56,085 bases of DNA from Prosthecobacter debontii (lineage in GTDB: Bacteria; Verrucomicrobiota; Verrucomicrobiia; Verrucomicrobiales; Akkermansiaceae), in assembly GCA_945869465.1 (NCBI GenBank), contig CAMBPB010000010.1:1-56085 (forward strand), written 5' to 3'. The position numbers and the translations under genes were made by a program. Positions 43,732-52,855 of the stretch are shown here, piece by piece (within the stretch, counting starts at the first letter, position 1; every line of letters starts with the position of its first letter). Under the pieces are notes generated by a model, which saw only the letters and a program-made list of their open reading frames with translations, searched no databases and had not been told where the DNA came from.

Positions 43732-44781
43732 ATGTCAGCGCAATCCCCTGCCATCACCCGCCAAGAGCTGCTTGCGGAAAACGCCGAGCTGCGCGCGCGC
43801 TTGGCGGTGGCGGAGGAAGAAATCACGGCCCGCCGCAACTCTGATCGAGAACGCGAGAAGTTCGTGCGAATGATCGAGAGCAGCGAAAACTTCATTGCCA
43901 CGGCGGACCTGGACGGACACCTCACCTATCTGAATGCCGGTGCCCGCCAGATGATCGGCATCACCTGCGATGAGGACATTCACGGGTTGCGGTTATGCGA
44001 CTTGGTGCCCGGGAAATGGCAGGACTTTTCCCGCGACGTCGTGCTCGCAACCGCCCGTTCGCAGGGTTCTTGGAAAGGCCAAATGCAGTTTCGGAACTTG
44101 CGAAGCGACGCCGTGATCGATGTCCACCACAACGTTTTCCTCATGCGCGATCCGCAGACCGGCGAGCCCTGGTGTTTTGCGTCCGTCACTCGCGACATCA
44201 CCGCGCTCAAATTGACCGAGCAAGCGCTCAGAGACAGCGATCAGCGGATGCGTCTCGCCACCAAGGCCACGGGCGTCGGGATCTGGGAATGGCAGGTCCC
44301 TGCCGGCAGGATTCAATGGGATGCCGAGATGTTTCGGATCTACGGCATGGCTCCGACGGAGGATGGGTTTGTGGACTACGGCGTTTGGAGGGATTCCGTC
44401 CTGCCAGAGGACTTGGCACTGCAGGAAGAGATCCTGCAGGATACCTGTCGCCGACTCGGCAGCGGCTCCCGCGAATTCCGCATTCAGCGGCACGACGATC
44501 ATGAAGTCCGGCACATCCAAGCGGTGGAAGCGGTCCGCACGAACGCCGACGGGCAAATCGAATGGGTGGTGGGCACCAATCTCGACGTCACCGAGCGCAG
44601 ACTTGCGGACGAGAAAATCCAGCAGCTCAACGCCTGGCTCGAGCAACGCGTCCGTGACCGGACCTCGCAGTTGGAGGCGACCAACCGGGAGTTGGAGGCC
44701 TTTTCCTACAGTGTCTCTCACGACTTGCGCGCTCCCCTGCGAGCCGTGATCGGCTTTGTCCGGCTGATTCAAAGGGTCTAA
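43732..44781 (+). CDS. Truncated PAS-PAS sensor histidine kinase (no ATPase domain)
   Basis: A 349-residue protein: N-terminal coiled coil ([20 protein letters not shown]), PAS domain 1 (about 35-160, [20 protein letters not shown]), PAS domain 2 (about 165-290, [20 protein letters not shown]), a coiled-coil linker, then the HisKA H-box [19 protein letters not shown], where the protein stops nine residues later (VRLIQRV). The HATPase domain needed for autophosphorylation is missing. The following DNA continues, one frame over, with the last 31 codons of a response regulator, so a deletion joined the two genes. It could at most be phosphorylated in trans or act as a sensor fragment; probably a pseudogene. 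Confidence 0.85.
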   Translation: MSAQSPAITRQELLAENAELRARLAVAEEEITARRNSDREREKFVRMIESSENFIATADLDGHLTYLNAGARQMIGITCDEDIHGLRLCDLVPGKWQDFSRDVVLATARSQGSWKGQMQFRNLRSDAVIDVHHNVFLMRDPQTGEPWCFASVTRDITALKLTEQALRDSDQRMRLATKATGVGIWEWQVPAGRIQWDAEMFRIYGMAPTEDGFVDYGVWRDSVLPEDLALQEEILQDTCRRLGSGSREFRIQRHDDHEVRHIQAVEAVRTNADGQIEWVVGTNLDVTERRLADEKIQQLNAWLEQRVRDRTSQLEATNRELEAFSYSVSHDLRAPLRAVIGFVRLIQRV

Positions 44782-44872
44782 GCCGTTGGACTTCGACAGT
44801 TTTACCACCGCCGTCGCCCAACTTGGCCACTATTGGCTGCTTGTGAACCAAGCCCCGGGGAACGAGAGATGA
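44777..44872 (+). pseudogene. C-terminal tail of a response regulator
   Basis: In the frame +1 to the kinase the sequence reads [20 protein letters not shown], then LLVNQAPGNER and a stop. This is the end of a CheY/Rcp1-like receiver (KP-DF--F--AV-QLG-YWLLLN-P), including the conserved Lys-Pro. The first ~110 residues are absent. The fusion point with the kinase lies between about 44768 and 44780. A short GAATGACGAATGAAG repeat follows at 44870-44895. Confidence 0.75.
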
Positions 44873-45011
44873 CGAATGAAGAATGACGAATGAAGGATTC
44901 CAACGGTTGAATTCACCGAGTTATCATTTCTTCCGGTTGCCCTTTTATTCCAGCCATCATCAATCCCTGTCGGCAACCGTCACTCAACCCTCTACCTCAC
45001 GACCCTCTGAC

Positions 45012-45712
45012 ATGAGCCGGCCCTTGCGCGTTCTGATTTTGGAGGACCGCCCCGCCGATACGGAGTTGAACCTCGCGGAATTGCGCCGCACCGGCTTTGA
45101 TCCGGAATGGCGGCGGGTGGAAACCGAGGCGGACTGCCTTGCCGCGCTCGAAGATTCGCCCGAACTGGTTCTAGCCGATTATTCGCTGCCGCAGTTTCAC
45201 GGAATGAGTGCCCTCAAACTGTTGCAACGGCATCGACCGGACATTCCGTTCATCCTCGTCTCCGACATGGTGGGCGAGGCGACGGCGGTCGAGGTCATGA
45301 AGCCGGGGGCCGCAGACGCGTTGCTCGAAAACGAACAATTCGCCCGCACGGCCAGTGAACCGAAGCGGAGGCCACGCTCGAAGCCATTCCCGCCATTCCC
45401 GCCAATATCGCGATGCTCGACGCCGCTGGCGTGATCGTGCGGGTCAATCCAGCATGGAGTTCTTGCGCTCTTCAAAACGGCGGGGTTCCGGGCTCCGTCG
45501 ATGTGGGCACCCATTACCTGGCGGTGTGCGAAGCGGCCAGCGGCGCGGAAATCTCGCAGATCCAGGTGTTTGCCGCCGAAATCCGCAACCTGCTCAACGG
45601 CAAAACCGCACGGTTTTCCATGGAATCCCGGGCGCGCGTCATCGGCGCGACGATTGCCATGGAAAATCCCGGGGAGGGCGGCTTCCGGGTCACTTGCCGG
45701 ATTCCGGTGTGA
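45012..45712 (+). pseudogene. Frameshifted and internally deleted receiver-PAS-kinase gene
   Basis: From the ATG at 45012 a receiver domain begins normally (LRVLILEDRPADTELNLAEL, phosphoryl Asp in LVLADYSLPQF), but after GAADALLENEQFARTASEP the frame runs to a stop at 45434. The logical continuation is in another frame from about 45360: TEAEATLEAIPAIPANIAML, DAAGVIVRVNPAW, a PAS domain. That PAS is cut after GKTARFSMES and joined in frame to what looks like the last strand of a histidine-kinase ATPase domain (RVIGATIAMENPGEGGFRVT). So there is one frameshift plus an internal deletion. The KDRL motif expected after the receiver is also degraded. Confidence 0.72.
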
Positions 45713-45821
45713 CGGTTTCCCTCGTACGCGAATCCCCTATGCGTTGCTTCCGGACCACCGGATTCCGACGTTCCGATTCACCCAATAGCCACCCATCGCC
45801 CGAGTCGTTATGGTGTGGCCG

Positions 45822-46031
45822 ATGAATGCAACCTCCTCCCCCACTGCCAACTCGTTCCCAGCCGCTAACAAAATCGGACGCGCCAAACCGGCAAGTCTCG
45901 GCGGCAACCGGTCCACCGCCGTCTTCAAACGTTCCTTCAACATCGGCACGCTCAACGAACAGGATCGCCTGGCCGCCCAGGCACTGCTTCAAAGACTGAT
46001 CTCTCCCTCCCCGGTCGAGCCGCAGCACTGA
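45822..46031 (+). CDS. Hypothetical small protein
   Basis: A 69-residue frame (MNATSSPTANSFPAANKIGR, later SFNIGTLNEQDRLAAQALLQ) with protein-like composition in its second half and a Ser/Ala/Pro-rich first half. No family is recognised. It lies 39 bp upstream of another small frame on the same strand. An overlapping minus-strand frame (45737-45943) is also plausible, so the strand is not certain. Confidence 0.35.
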   Translation: MNATSSPTANSFPAANKIGRAKPASLGGNRSTAVFKRSFNIGTLNEQDRLAAQALLQRLISPSPVEPQH

Positions 46032-46070
46032 CCGCCACCGCGCCCGGGAAACCATTCCAACCCATCCAGC

Positions 46071-46253
46071 ATGAGCCTCAATGTCATCGCCTGCCTCACC
46101 GTGCTGTGGGCGGCCAGGCACTGCGCCAACGTCGGGCTTTCGCCGCGGACCTCGGTCCCGCGCGACCGGACGAATAATCATTACAACATCATCGCCTGCC
46201 TCGCCATCGCGCCGTATCTCCTCGTCCTGGCCGTTACACTGTGGTTTGCCTGA
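46071..46253 (+). CDS. Small membrane protein, hypothetical
   Basis: A 60-residue protein with two hydrophobic segments: an N-terminal one (LNVIACLTVLWAARHC) and a strong C-terminal one (IIACLAIAPYLLVLAVTLWF), separated by a charged loop (SPRTSVPRDRTNNHYN). The NVIAC/NIIAC duplication is notable. No family is recognised. A hairpin follows its stop within 25 bp. Confidence 0.45.
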   Translation: MSLNVIACLTVLWAARHCANVGLSPRTSVPRDRTNNHYNIIACLAIAPYLLVLAVTLWFA

Positions 46254-46277
46254 AGCGCGCGCGATCGACGATTGATC

Positions 46278-46316
46278 AATGCCGGTTGTTGAAGCGATCC
46301 TTCGACGATCGGCATT
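46278..46316. terminator. Bidirectional terminator-like hairpin
   Basis: Inverted repeat AATGCCG (46278-46284) / CGGCATT (46310-46316), with an inner TTGAAG/CTTCGA pairing. It lies between the small membrane protein gene and the convergent NarL-type regulator gene. Confidence 0.45.
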
Positions 46317-46332
46317 CGTTGTCCCATCCGGG

Positions 46333-46995
46333 CTAACGGCCGATCATGCCCACCTCGACCCAGCGGATGGCGTGGCGGGTCAGTTCGCTGCTGTCCGCAT
46401 GGCCGAGCTTCTGGCGGATGTGGGTGCGGTGGGCATCCAGAGTCCGCACGCTGATCCCAAGCTGGGCGGCGATTTCATGGCTGCCTTTGGCGCGGCCAAT
46501 CAATTCGAACACCTCGATCTCGCGGTCCGTCAGGCGTTCCAGCGGAAAACTCAAACCCGATTTCCCCTTGACCGGTGACAGCGCTTTCAAGAAATGACTG
46601 GTGACGGTCTGGCTGGCGAAAATCCCGCCATCGAGCACGGTGTGGATGGCCTCGATCAGGCGCTCCAGCGGAGCATCCTTCATCACATAGCCGCGCCCGC
46701 CGGCACGCAGGACGCGTTCGGCATACACCAATTCGTCATGCATCGACAATACGATGATGGGAATTTCCGGATGCGCCACGGCCATGTCCTTGATGAGTTC
46801 CAATCCATTGCGTCCGGGAAGCGAGAGATCCGTGATGATCAAATCCGGGGTTTCGGATTCCACGAACGAGAGCGCCTCCTGCACCGAGCCGGCTTTGCCT
46901 GCAACGCGGATCCCCGGTTCGGCGGCGATCCACCGGCACAGTCCTTCGCGCATCAAGGGATGATCGTCCACAATGAGTACCGAGGTTGCTTGCAT
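46333..46995 (-). CDS. NarL/FixJ-type response regulator
   Basis: From the ATG at 46995 the protein has 220 residues. The receiver domain (about 1-120) has VLIVDDHPLMREGL (acidic pocket), the phosphoryl Asp in DLIITDLSLPGRNGLELI and the Lys of RGYVMKDAP. The LuxR-type DNA-binding domain (about 150-215) shows LTDREIEVFELIGRAKGSHE and IAAQLGISVRTLDAHRTHIR. It is a transcription regulator driven by an unlinked kinase: the only kinase gene nearby is truncated. It is divergent from the TIM-barrel-like gene and may regulate it. Confidence 0.92.
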   Translation of the reverse strand: MQATSVLIVDDHPLMREGLCRWIAAEPGIRVAGKAGSVQEALSFVESETPDLIITDLSLPGRNGLELIKDMAVAHPEIPIIVLSMHDELVYAERVLRAGGRGYVMKDAPLERLIEAIHTVLDGGIFASQTVTSHFLKALSPVKGKSGLSFPLERLTDREIEVFELIGRAKGSHEIAAQLGISVRTLDAHRTHIRQKLGHADSSELTRHAIRWVEVGMIGR

Positions 46996-47123
46996 CAAAC
47001 TAGTTGTTTCGATTTTTCACGGCGAGCGCAATCAAAAACGCCATTGCTTCCCATGTGACGCGGGTGCCAGCCGCCGATTCTGGTGGCGGGGCCGTGTTCG
47101 GCGGCTATTCTGCCGCCGACACC

Positions 47124-48836
47124 ATGGAGCTGTTTCTAATCGATGCGATCGGTCCGTTTTTCCGGGGCTATGAACACCAGCGGGTCAATTGGTCGAAAAT
47201 CCCCTTCGCGCATCTTGCCGAGGCCGGCGAACCGGAGTGGGCGCGAATCGAGACGGACCTGCGCAAGTTGGCGGGCGATGTTTTGGCGCAAGGTTACAAC
47301 GCGGTCACACTGGATGATCTGGCCCACCTCGCTCCCCACCCGCTGCACGAACCGGATGTAGTGCTGCAAATCGCGATCTTCAGAAAGAAATTCCGGCGCC
47401 TCTTTGATATGCTGCGGGATGATTTCGACCTGAAGATCTATCTGACTACGGACGTCCTGCCGATGACCCGGGCGCTGGCGGCGGCACTCGGCGACACCCC
47501 CGCGCGCCTGGACACCTACTATCATGACCTGGTCTGCGGCATACTCGACGATTTCCCGCAGTTGGAGGGTCTGATCCTGCGCATCGGCGAGAGCGACGGC
47601 CATGATGTGAGCGATCCCGTCCGGACGCAACTCCACCTCAGGAGCGCGAAGGAGACCAACCGCCTGCTTCACCGCTTGCTGCCGGAATTTGAGAAGCGCG
47701 GACGAAATCTAATCCTTCGCACCTGGACCGTCGGCGCCCACCGGATCGGCGACCTGATCTGGCATCAGGGGACTCTGGCTCAAACATTGAAAGGCATAAC
47801 TTCGCCGAATTTCATCGTCTCCATGAAACCCGGCGAGAGCGATTTTTTCCGTTACCTGCCGTTGAACCGGGCGTTTTTCCGCGTGCCGCACAAGAAGATC
47901 ATCGAGATGCAGGCGCGCCGCGAATACGAGGGTGCCGGCGAGTATCCGTCGTTCATCGGCCGCGATTGCGAACGCTTCGCGCGGGAACTCGCGGCGGCCG
48001 AAAATATGGTCGGCATCTCGGTCTGGTGCCAAACCGGCGGCTGGCACCGCTTCGGGCGGCTGACGTTCCTGGAGGACGGAAACCGGGACCTCTGGATCCG
48101 CCTCAACACCCAGGTGGCCATCGGCATCTTCAAGCATGGAAAATCGGTGGAGTCGGTGATCGCGGATTTCGTCGGCACCGCCCGCGCGCCCGCCACGCTC
48201 GAACTGCTGCGGCATGCGGACACCGTGATTCATGAGTTGTTATACATCGAGGAATTCGCCCGTCAGAAACTGTTTTTCCGGCGGGTGCGGGTTCCTCCCA
48301 TGCTGCACATGTATTGGGATTCGATCTTCATCAACCATGGCGTGCGCAAGATCCTCGCCCACTTCATCACCGATCCCGAACGCGCGCTGCGCGCCGGCGA
48401 GGCGGCGGCCGATTTGTTTCCACGAATGATCCAACTGGCACGCGAGGCGCAACTACCGGTGGATGACATCGAACACATGCGGGATGCCTTCCACATGATC
48501 CAACTCGCGCGAAGATATTATTTCCTGCCCTTCGACCAAGCCCTGGCGGAACGAATCCGCGAGGGCAAAAAGCGCTACAAGGAACGCTGGCCGAAGGAAA
48601 TCCGCCAGCGCTACCGGGTGAAGGTTTCCTTCGAGCCCTTCAAGCTCAAACGCCGGACCATCGCCTGGCTGATCGGCCTGATGGTGAGAGGAAAGCGCGG
48701 CTACCGGCTCATCGACCATTTTTTTACGCTCGGATTGTTAGGCCTTGTCTATCGGATTTTCAGGGCGCGTGATCCCGAATCCATGCCCAAGTTCATGCGT
48801 GAATCCGCGATGGGCGTGGACGTGCTTTTCAAGTAG
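47124..48836 (+). CDS. Putative TIM-barrel glycosidase-like protein, unassigned
   Basis: From the ATG at 47124 the protein has 570 residues and no signal peptide (MELFLIDAIGPFFRGYEHQR). Alternating hydrophobic strands and helices suggest a TIM barrel: YNAVTLDDLAHLAP, DFDLKIYLTTDVLP, FPQLEGLILRIGESDGHDVS with E156 as a candidate acid, RNLILRTWTVGAHRIGDLIW and MVGISVWCQTGGWHRFGR. The arrangement reminds me of GH67-like alpha-glucuronidase barrels, but I cannot assign a family. The C-terminal ~150 residues are basic and helical (RIREGKKRYKERWPKEIRQR). The upstream frame to 47004 is rejected. It is divergent from a NarL-type regulator gene. Confidence 0.6.
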   Translation: MELFLIDAIGPFFRGYEHQRVNWSKIPFAHLAEAGEPEWARIETDLRKLAGDVLAQGYNAVTLDDLAHLAPHPLHEPDVVLQIAIFRKKFRRLFDMLRDDFDLKIYLTTDVLPMTRALAAALGDTPARLDTYYHDLVCGILDDFPQLEGLILRIGESDGHDVSDPVRTQLHLRSAKETNRLLHRLLPEFEKRGRNLILRTWTVGAHRIGDLIWHQGTLAQTLKGITSPNFIVSMKPGESDFFRYLPLNRAFFRVPHKKIIEMQARREYEGAGEYPSFIGRDCERFARELAAAENMVGISVWCQTGGWHRFGRLTFLEDGNRDLWIRLNTQVAIGIFKHGKSVESVIADFVGTARAPATLELLRHADTVIHELLYIEEFARQKLFFRRVRVPPMLHMYWDSIFINHGVRKILAHFITDPERALRAGEAAADLFPRMIQLAREAQLPVDDIEHMRDAFHMIQLARRYYFLPFDQALAERIREGKKRYKERWPKEIRQRYRVKVSFEPFKLKRRTIAWLIGLMVRGKRGYRLIDHFFTLGLLGLVYRIFRARDPESMPKFMRESAMGVDVLFK

Positions 48837-48850
48837 GCGGGTTGCGTTTC

Positions 48851-49213
48851 TCAGCCCTTCCACAGCATCCTCGCCCCGAAGACCACCAGCAGACATCCGA
48901 AAATCCGGGTGAGCGTCTGGTTGCTCAGATTGCGCATCAGGTCGCTGCCAAACCATGCGGCGACGGCAGAGGCAAGCCCGACGGTGGCGACCACCTCCCA
49001 TTTGATCAACTGGTTGGTTCGGGCGTTGTTGAGGGTGGCGGCGATGGCGGTGACGATGATGACCGCCATCGATGTGGCGACCGCTTGTTTGTGCTCCAGC
49101 TTCAACAAGCCGACAAAAGCCGGGACCATCAGAATGCCGCCGCCGACGCCGCAAAGTGCGCCGAGCAGGCCGGCGGCGAGTCCGGTTAGGATGGCGGGGA
49201 TGATGAGTTTCAT
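48851..49213 (-). CDS. Half-size TSUP (TauE/SafE) family membrane protein
   Basis: The ATG at 49213 gives 120 residues, about half of a normal TauE/SafE permease (~250). It has the first-repeat signature: IPAILTGLAAGLLGALCGVG, GGILMVPAFVGLLKLEHKQA and VATSMAVIIVTAIAATLNNA, and ends with a last helix (IFGCLLVVFGARMLW). About four membrane helices are expected. Family members export sulfite, sulfoacetate or other organosulfur anions; half-size members may dimerise. It is convergent with the TIM-barrel gene (14 bp between stops). Confidence 0.85.
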   Translation of the reverse strand: MKLIIPAILTGLAAGLLGALCGVGGGILMVPAFVGLLKLEHKQAVATSMAVIIVTAIAATLNNARTNQLIKWEVVATVGLASAVAAWFGSDLMRNLSNQTLTRIFGCLLVVFGARMLWKG

Positions 49214-49381
49214 GACGCTGGCAGGGATCGTTTTTCGATAGCCCCACGGCAGCGGCGACAGCCCCAAGGAGCGGCGGAACGTGTCCGCCGAAGCCCATGG
49301 GAAGCCAATGAGTGGGGTGCCGCGCAGCGCATCGTCACCTCATGGACCTGGGCGAACACGTTTCGCCCCTCCCTGGCTTGA

Positions 49382-50548
49382 TCATCGGCGGGCATTGGCG
49401 GCGCGGCGGTTGGGATTTTTGCGGGCGGCGGCGATTTCCACGATCAGGCGGTGGAGCACGAGGCGGTGGTCGAGGCCGGTGGTGACGAGGGCCTGATCCG
49501 CCTTGAGGGTGGCTTCCATCACATGCTGGAGGCCCTCAAGGTCGAAGTTGGCGGCGTTGGGCAGGGCGAGGAAAATCGGGAACACATTCACGCCGCTGCC
49601 ATCTTTTTTTTGCGGCAGCCAGGCGCGGTCGTTCTCGGGCAGACGGTTGAGGCCGCCGGAAAATGCCGGATAGCTCCCGGTCGGAACCTTGAAGCGCTCG
49701 ACGATGAGTTTGGCCATGAAGAGGTTTCTAACCACACCAATGATCGAGGCGCGCATGATGCCGATGGCGGACTCGTCGGCTTCGAGCTGCTGGTCGATGA
49801 GTTGGATGGCGCGCGCGGCGTTGCCGTTCTGGATCGCCTTGCCGATCTCGAACACCACCGCGGCGCGGCTCAGCGGAACGAGCACGTTCACATCCTGTTC
49901 GGTGATCGTCCGGCGCTCGGGGCCGAGGTAGAGGTCGAGTTTTTCGAGCTCGTTGCCAATCTGTTGGGACTGTTCGCCGGCGAGCATCACGAAGATCGCC
50001 AGCGCGTCCGGCTCGAACTGAAGCCCGAGCGCGCGGGCGCGGGAGGTGACCAGCGCGGCCACCTGGCCCTGCCAATCGTCGCGGCTGGTATCGATGCGGT
50101 CATGCACCTGTATTTGCGCCGCCTTTTCGATGAACTTCCAGAAACCCCGGCGCTTGTCCACACCGTGGGCGGTGAGCAGGAATTTCACGCCGTTAGGGAG
50201 ACCGCGTTCGAGCGTGGATCGCAGGCTTTCGACGCCGGCTTCGGTGCGCTGGGAACGCCCGGTGACATTGTCGCCGAGAAAATTCGCGTTGCGCAGCCAC
50301 ACCACCTTGTCGCCGCCGAACATCGGGATCGTCAGCAAGGCCTGGACAGTGGACGCGCAGATCTCGAAGGCGGAATCCGAGTTGTCGGCGATGCCATCGA
50401 TGGTTTCATGGGTGAAGCCATCGTCGAGGCCGCCGGTGAGCTGATTGTAAAGCGCGAGGGCTTTTTCCCGCACGATGCCGTCATCGCTGCCAACCACCGC
50501 GAAAAAGTTCCCGGTGTTTTGGGGTGAGGTCTTTGCTTTCGCGGCCAC
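49382..50548 (-). CDS. holA: DNA polymerase III delta subunit
   Basis: Starting at the GTG at 50548 the product has 388 residues (VAAKAKTSPQNTGNFFAVVG). HolA features: the N-terminal ATP-binding-fold remnant NFFAVVGSDDGIVREKALAL, FGGDKVVWLRNANFLGD, LGPERRTITEQDVNVLVPLS (domain II, the TxxDV block) and EIGKAIQNGNAARAIQLIDQ (domain III). The delta subunit opens the beta clamp in the clamp loader. The frame is open further upstream to 51028 but there covers the thioredoxin gene's leader. It is divergent from the thioredoxin-like gene at 50703. Confidence 0.85.
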   Translation of the reverse strand: MAAKAKTSPQNTGNFFAVVGSDDGIVREKALALYNQLTGGLDDGFTHETIDGIADNSDSAFEICASTVQALLTIPMFGGDKVVWLRNANFLGDNVTGRSQRTEAGVESLRSTLERGLPNGVKFLLTAHGVDKRRGFWKFIEKAAQIQVHDRIDTSRDDWQGQVAALVTSRARALGLQFEPDALAIFVMLAGEQSQQIGNELEKLDLYLGPERRTITEQDVNVLVPLSRAAVVFEIGKAIQNGNAARAIQLIDQQLEADESAIGIMRASIIGVVRNLFMAKLIVERFKVPTGSYPAFSGGLNRLPENDRAWLPQKKDGSGVNVFPIFLALPNAANFDLEGLQHVMEATLKADQALVTTGLDHRLVLHRLIVEIAAARKNPNRRAANARR

Positions 50549-50702
50549 GGCAATGGGTCTTAACGGGCCGAAGCGGGGACTGCAAGCGCGGGAAACCGCC
50601 GGACTCCTCCACAAGACCGCCAATCCGCTCCGGATTTGGATTCCGGTCGGTCCGCTCCCGGCGCTTGCATTCGCCGCGAAAAATTGCAGGGTCCACTTCG
50701 TC

Positions 50703-51203
50703 ATGATAAAAACCCTCACTTGTCTGCTTGGAATCGCCCTCCTTCCCGTGTTCTCCATCGCCAAAGAAAAGGAGGTTGCCAAGGTGGTGCCAAACGCCTC
50801 GCTCTCGGATGTCCGCTTTGGGGAAGTGCTCAATGAAGTGCCCTTCGACAAGGAAGCCCTGAGCGGAAAAGTCGTGGTGGTCGAGGAATGGGGCGTCAAT
50901 TGCCCGCCCTGCATCGCCAGCCTTCCTGATCTCGCCAAGCTGGCGAAATCCAACGAAAAGAAAGGCCTCGTGGTCGTGGGTATGGAGTGCCAAAACAGCC
51001 CGAAGGAAACGATTCTCAAGATCCTCAAATCCGCGCGCGTCGCCTATCCGGTCATGGCCGGCGGCTCGGCTCCCGGCGGCACCGGCACCATCCCGCATGT
51101 CTGCGTGTTCGATATCACGGGCAAACTCATTTTCAACGGCAGTCCTCATGATGAGGATTTCCAACGCACGGTGAAAAAAGCCCTGCGCGAGATCAAGAAA
51201 TAG
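50703..51203 (+). CDS. Secreted TlpA/thioredoxin-like protein
   Basis: The ATG at 50703 gives 166 residues with a signal peptide (MIKTLTCLLGIALLPVFSIA). The thioredoxin-fold active site is WGVNCPPCIASLPDL, that is CPPC in place of the CGPC of thioredoxin; TlpA-like proteins often vary here. GLVVVGMECQNSPKETILKI and the cis-Pro region TGTIPHVCVFD match the fold. It probably works in periplasmic disulfide reduction or delivers electrons to cytochrome biogenesis. It stands alone between divergent holA and the convergent substrate-binding protein gene. Confidence 0.85.
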   Translation: MIKTLTCLLGIALLPVFSIAKEKEVAKVVPNASLSDVRFGEVLNEVPFDKEALSGKVVVVEEWGVNCPPCIASLPDLAKLAKSNEKKGLVVVGMECQNSPKETILKILKSARVAYPVMAGGSAPGGTGTIPHVCVFDITGKLIFNGSPHDEDFQRTVKKALREIKK

Positions 51204-51314
51204 GTTGCCCGGCGGCCCCTTGGCGGTCGCCGAGGCGGGGATCATTTGTATCTCGTGGTGGCGCACGCCGCGCTCAAAGCCCTGGTGAAACTGCTGGAGG
51301 CCTGATCGGCCGCT

Positions 51315-52799
51315 TCATCGGGCTGCGCCATGCTGGCGGGCGATGGCTTCGGCCCTGCGGTAGTTGCCGCGGAACCACTCGCCAATGCGTGCCACGTGGG
51401 CGGCGGTTTCCAGGGCATCGCCGCCATCGAATTTTGGATCGCCTTTGCCGGCGGTGGCGTAGTCCATGATCGAGACGTCGGAGAACACCGCGAGGGCGGC
51501 GGCGGGCAGGCCGGCCGCCTTGATGGCCAGCCAGGCGGATTTCATTTCCTCGTGGGAATCAATGCACATGACTTTCACAAGTTGCCGCAGCGTGTTGAAC
51601 GAGGCGCCCGTCAATTCTCGCTGATAGGTGAAATTCCCCGGATCCTCATAGGGCCGGGCACCGGGCATCGTCGAGGCGGCGAGAATCTCCGGCGTATAAA
51701 CGTCGCGGCGGATCGGCGTGCGGTGCAGTGCCCGTTCCCTCGGACCGTCAGGCGCGCCGCGTTTGGCAAACCAGAGAATCTGCGCCGCAGGGCTGAGACA
51801 GAACTCGACGAACGCCTGCGCCACTTCCGGATGCGGCGCGCCTTTGAACACCCCGACCGGATCCGCGCTCAGGGTGGTGCCTCCCTTCGGGGCGATCCAG
51901 ACCACCCGTGGCTCGCCGGATCTGCTTGTTAGCTCCTCCGCGTAGGAGCGTCCGTAAAAGTCGATGCACATGCCGGCCGCCGCATTGCCCTGGCCGACGT
52001 CATGCGGGATCTTCGATGCGCTGTCGGTGAAATAGCGCGCGTTTGCGGCCAGCCGCTGAATCAATCGGAGACCGGCGGCCCAGCCGGCTGCGAGCGCTGC
52101 TTCTTTGTTGTTGTTAGAATCCTCCGCGAGAACCCGCAACATCTCGCCCTGCACGAGCAACTCGAAGGCGCGTGCGACCGAACCGCTTTTTGTCGGATCC
52201 GCCAGCGCGAGCGAGCCGGCATACCCGGGATCGCCCAGATCGCGCCAGGCGGCGGGGGCGGGGAGTTTGAGGCGTGCCAGGACCTCCGGATTATAACAGA
52301 TTCCGAACTGCGACATGCAGGTGCCCACCCAGACGTGATCGGGCGGGAAATAACGCTCGCCGGTGAAGGTTTCAGGAATCGGACCGCCTGCGGCGAATAG
52401 CTCTGGTTGGGTCTCGAATACCCGCAACGCAACCAACCGCCCCTTTTTCGCCTGATTGGAAAAATCCGGTTCGCCGCCGCCGAAACACACATCCACGCCG
52501 ATACCCGCCCGTCCGGTTTCCGCCGCCGCCTTGTAACCTGCATCCAGCACCATGCGGATCTCCGAGGCGCCCCCGGGCGTCCTCCAATCAACGTGAATCG
52601 AGCGCCCGGTGCGGGTCTTCCACCAGCGGGCGAAGGCCTCGCCGTATTCCCGGCGGATCGACTCGTGATGAGGTGTTAGGACCACCAGCTGATCGTCGGC
52701 CCGGCCGGAACCCGCGGTGGCGGTCTCGCGCCGAAGCACCAGCGGCAAGGCCACGATGACGGCCAGCAATCCGACAATGATCCAAGCCCGGGTTTTCAT
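51315..52799 (-). CDS. ABC transporter substrate-binding protein (Fe3+/family 1 type)
   Basis: The ATG at 52799 follows a good ribosome binding site (GGAGATGGA) and gives 494 residues. A single N-terminal hydrophobic segment (WIIVGLLAVIVALPLVL) is a signal or anchor. Family 1/iron-type features include DQLVVLTPHHESIRREYGEA, GGGEPDFSNQAKKGRLVALR, CYNPEVLARLKLPAPAAWRD, GNAAAGMCIDFYGRSYAEEL and FVEFCLSPAAQILWFAKRGA. It would bind iron, a polyol or a polyamine in the periplasm; the ligand cannot be read. Its ATPase gene lies 57 bp upstream, but no permease gene is in the cluster. Confidence 0.85.
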   Translation of the reverse strand: MKTRAWIIVGLLAVIVALPLVLRRETATAGSGRADDQLVVLTPHHESIRREYGEAFARWWKTRTGRSIHVDWRTPGGASEIRMVLDAGYKAAAETGRAGIGVDVCFGGGEPDFSNQAKKGRLVALRVFETQPELFAAGGPIPETFTGERYFPPDHVWVGTCMSQFGICYNPEVLARLKLPAPAAWRDLGDPGYAGSLALADPTKSGSVARAFELLVQGEMLRVLAEDSNNNKEAALAAGWAAGLRLIQRLAANARYFTDSASKIPHDVGQGNAAAGMCIDFYGRSYAEELTSRSGEPRVVWIAPKGGTTLSADPVGVFKGAPHPEVAQAFVEFCLSPAAQILWFAKRGAPDGPRERALHRTPIRRDVYTPEILAASTMPGARPYEDPGNFTYQRELTGASFNTLRQLVKVMCIDSHEEMKSAWLAIKAAGLPAAALAVFSDVSIMDYATAGKGDPKFDGGDALETAAHVARIGEWFRGNYRRAEAIARQHGAAR

Positions 52800-52855
52800 T
52801 CCATCTCCAAGCTTGTGTCCTGCGTCTTGCGTCTTCAAATCCTTCGTCTGTTAGT

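Noticed and set aside
45690..46181. Minus-strand frames opposite the small proteins at 45822-46253
   Set aside because: The longer one has no start context or motif; a 45737-45943 frame remains possible but is no better than the plus-strand one.
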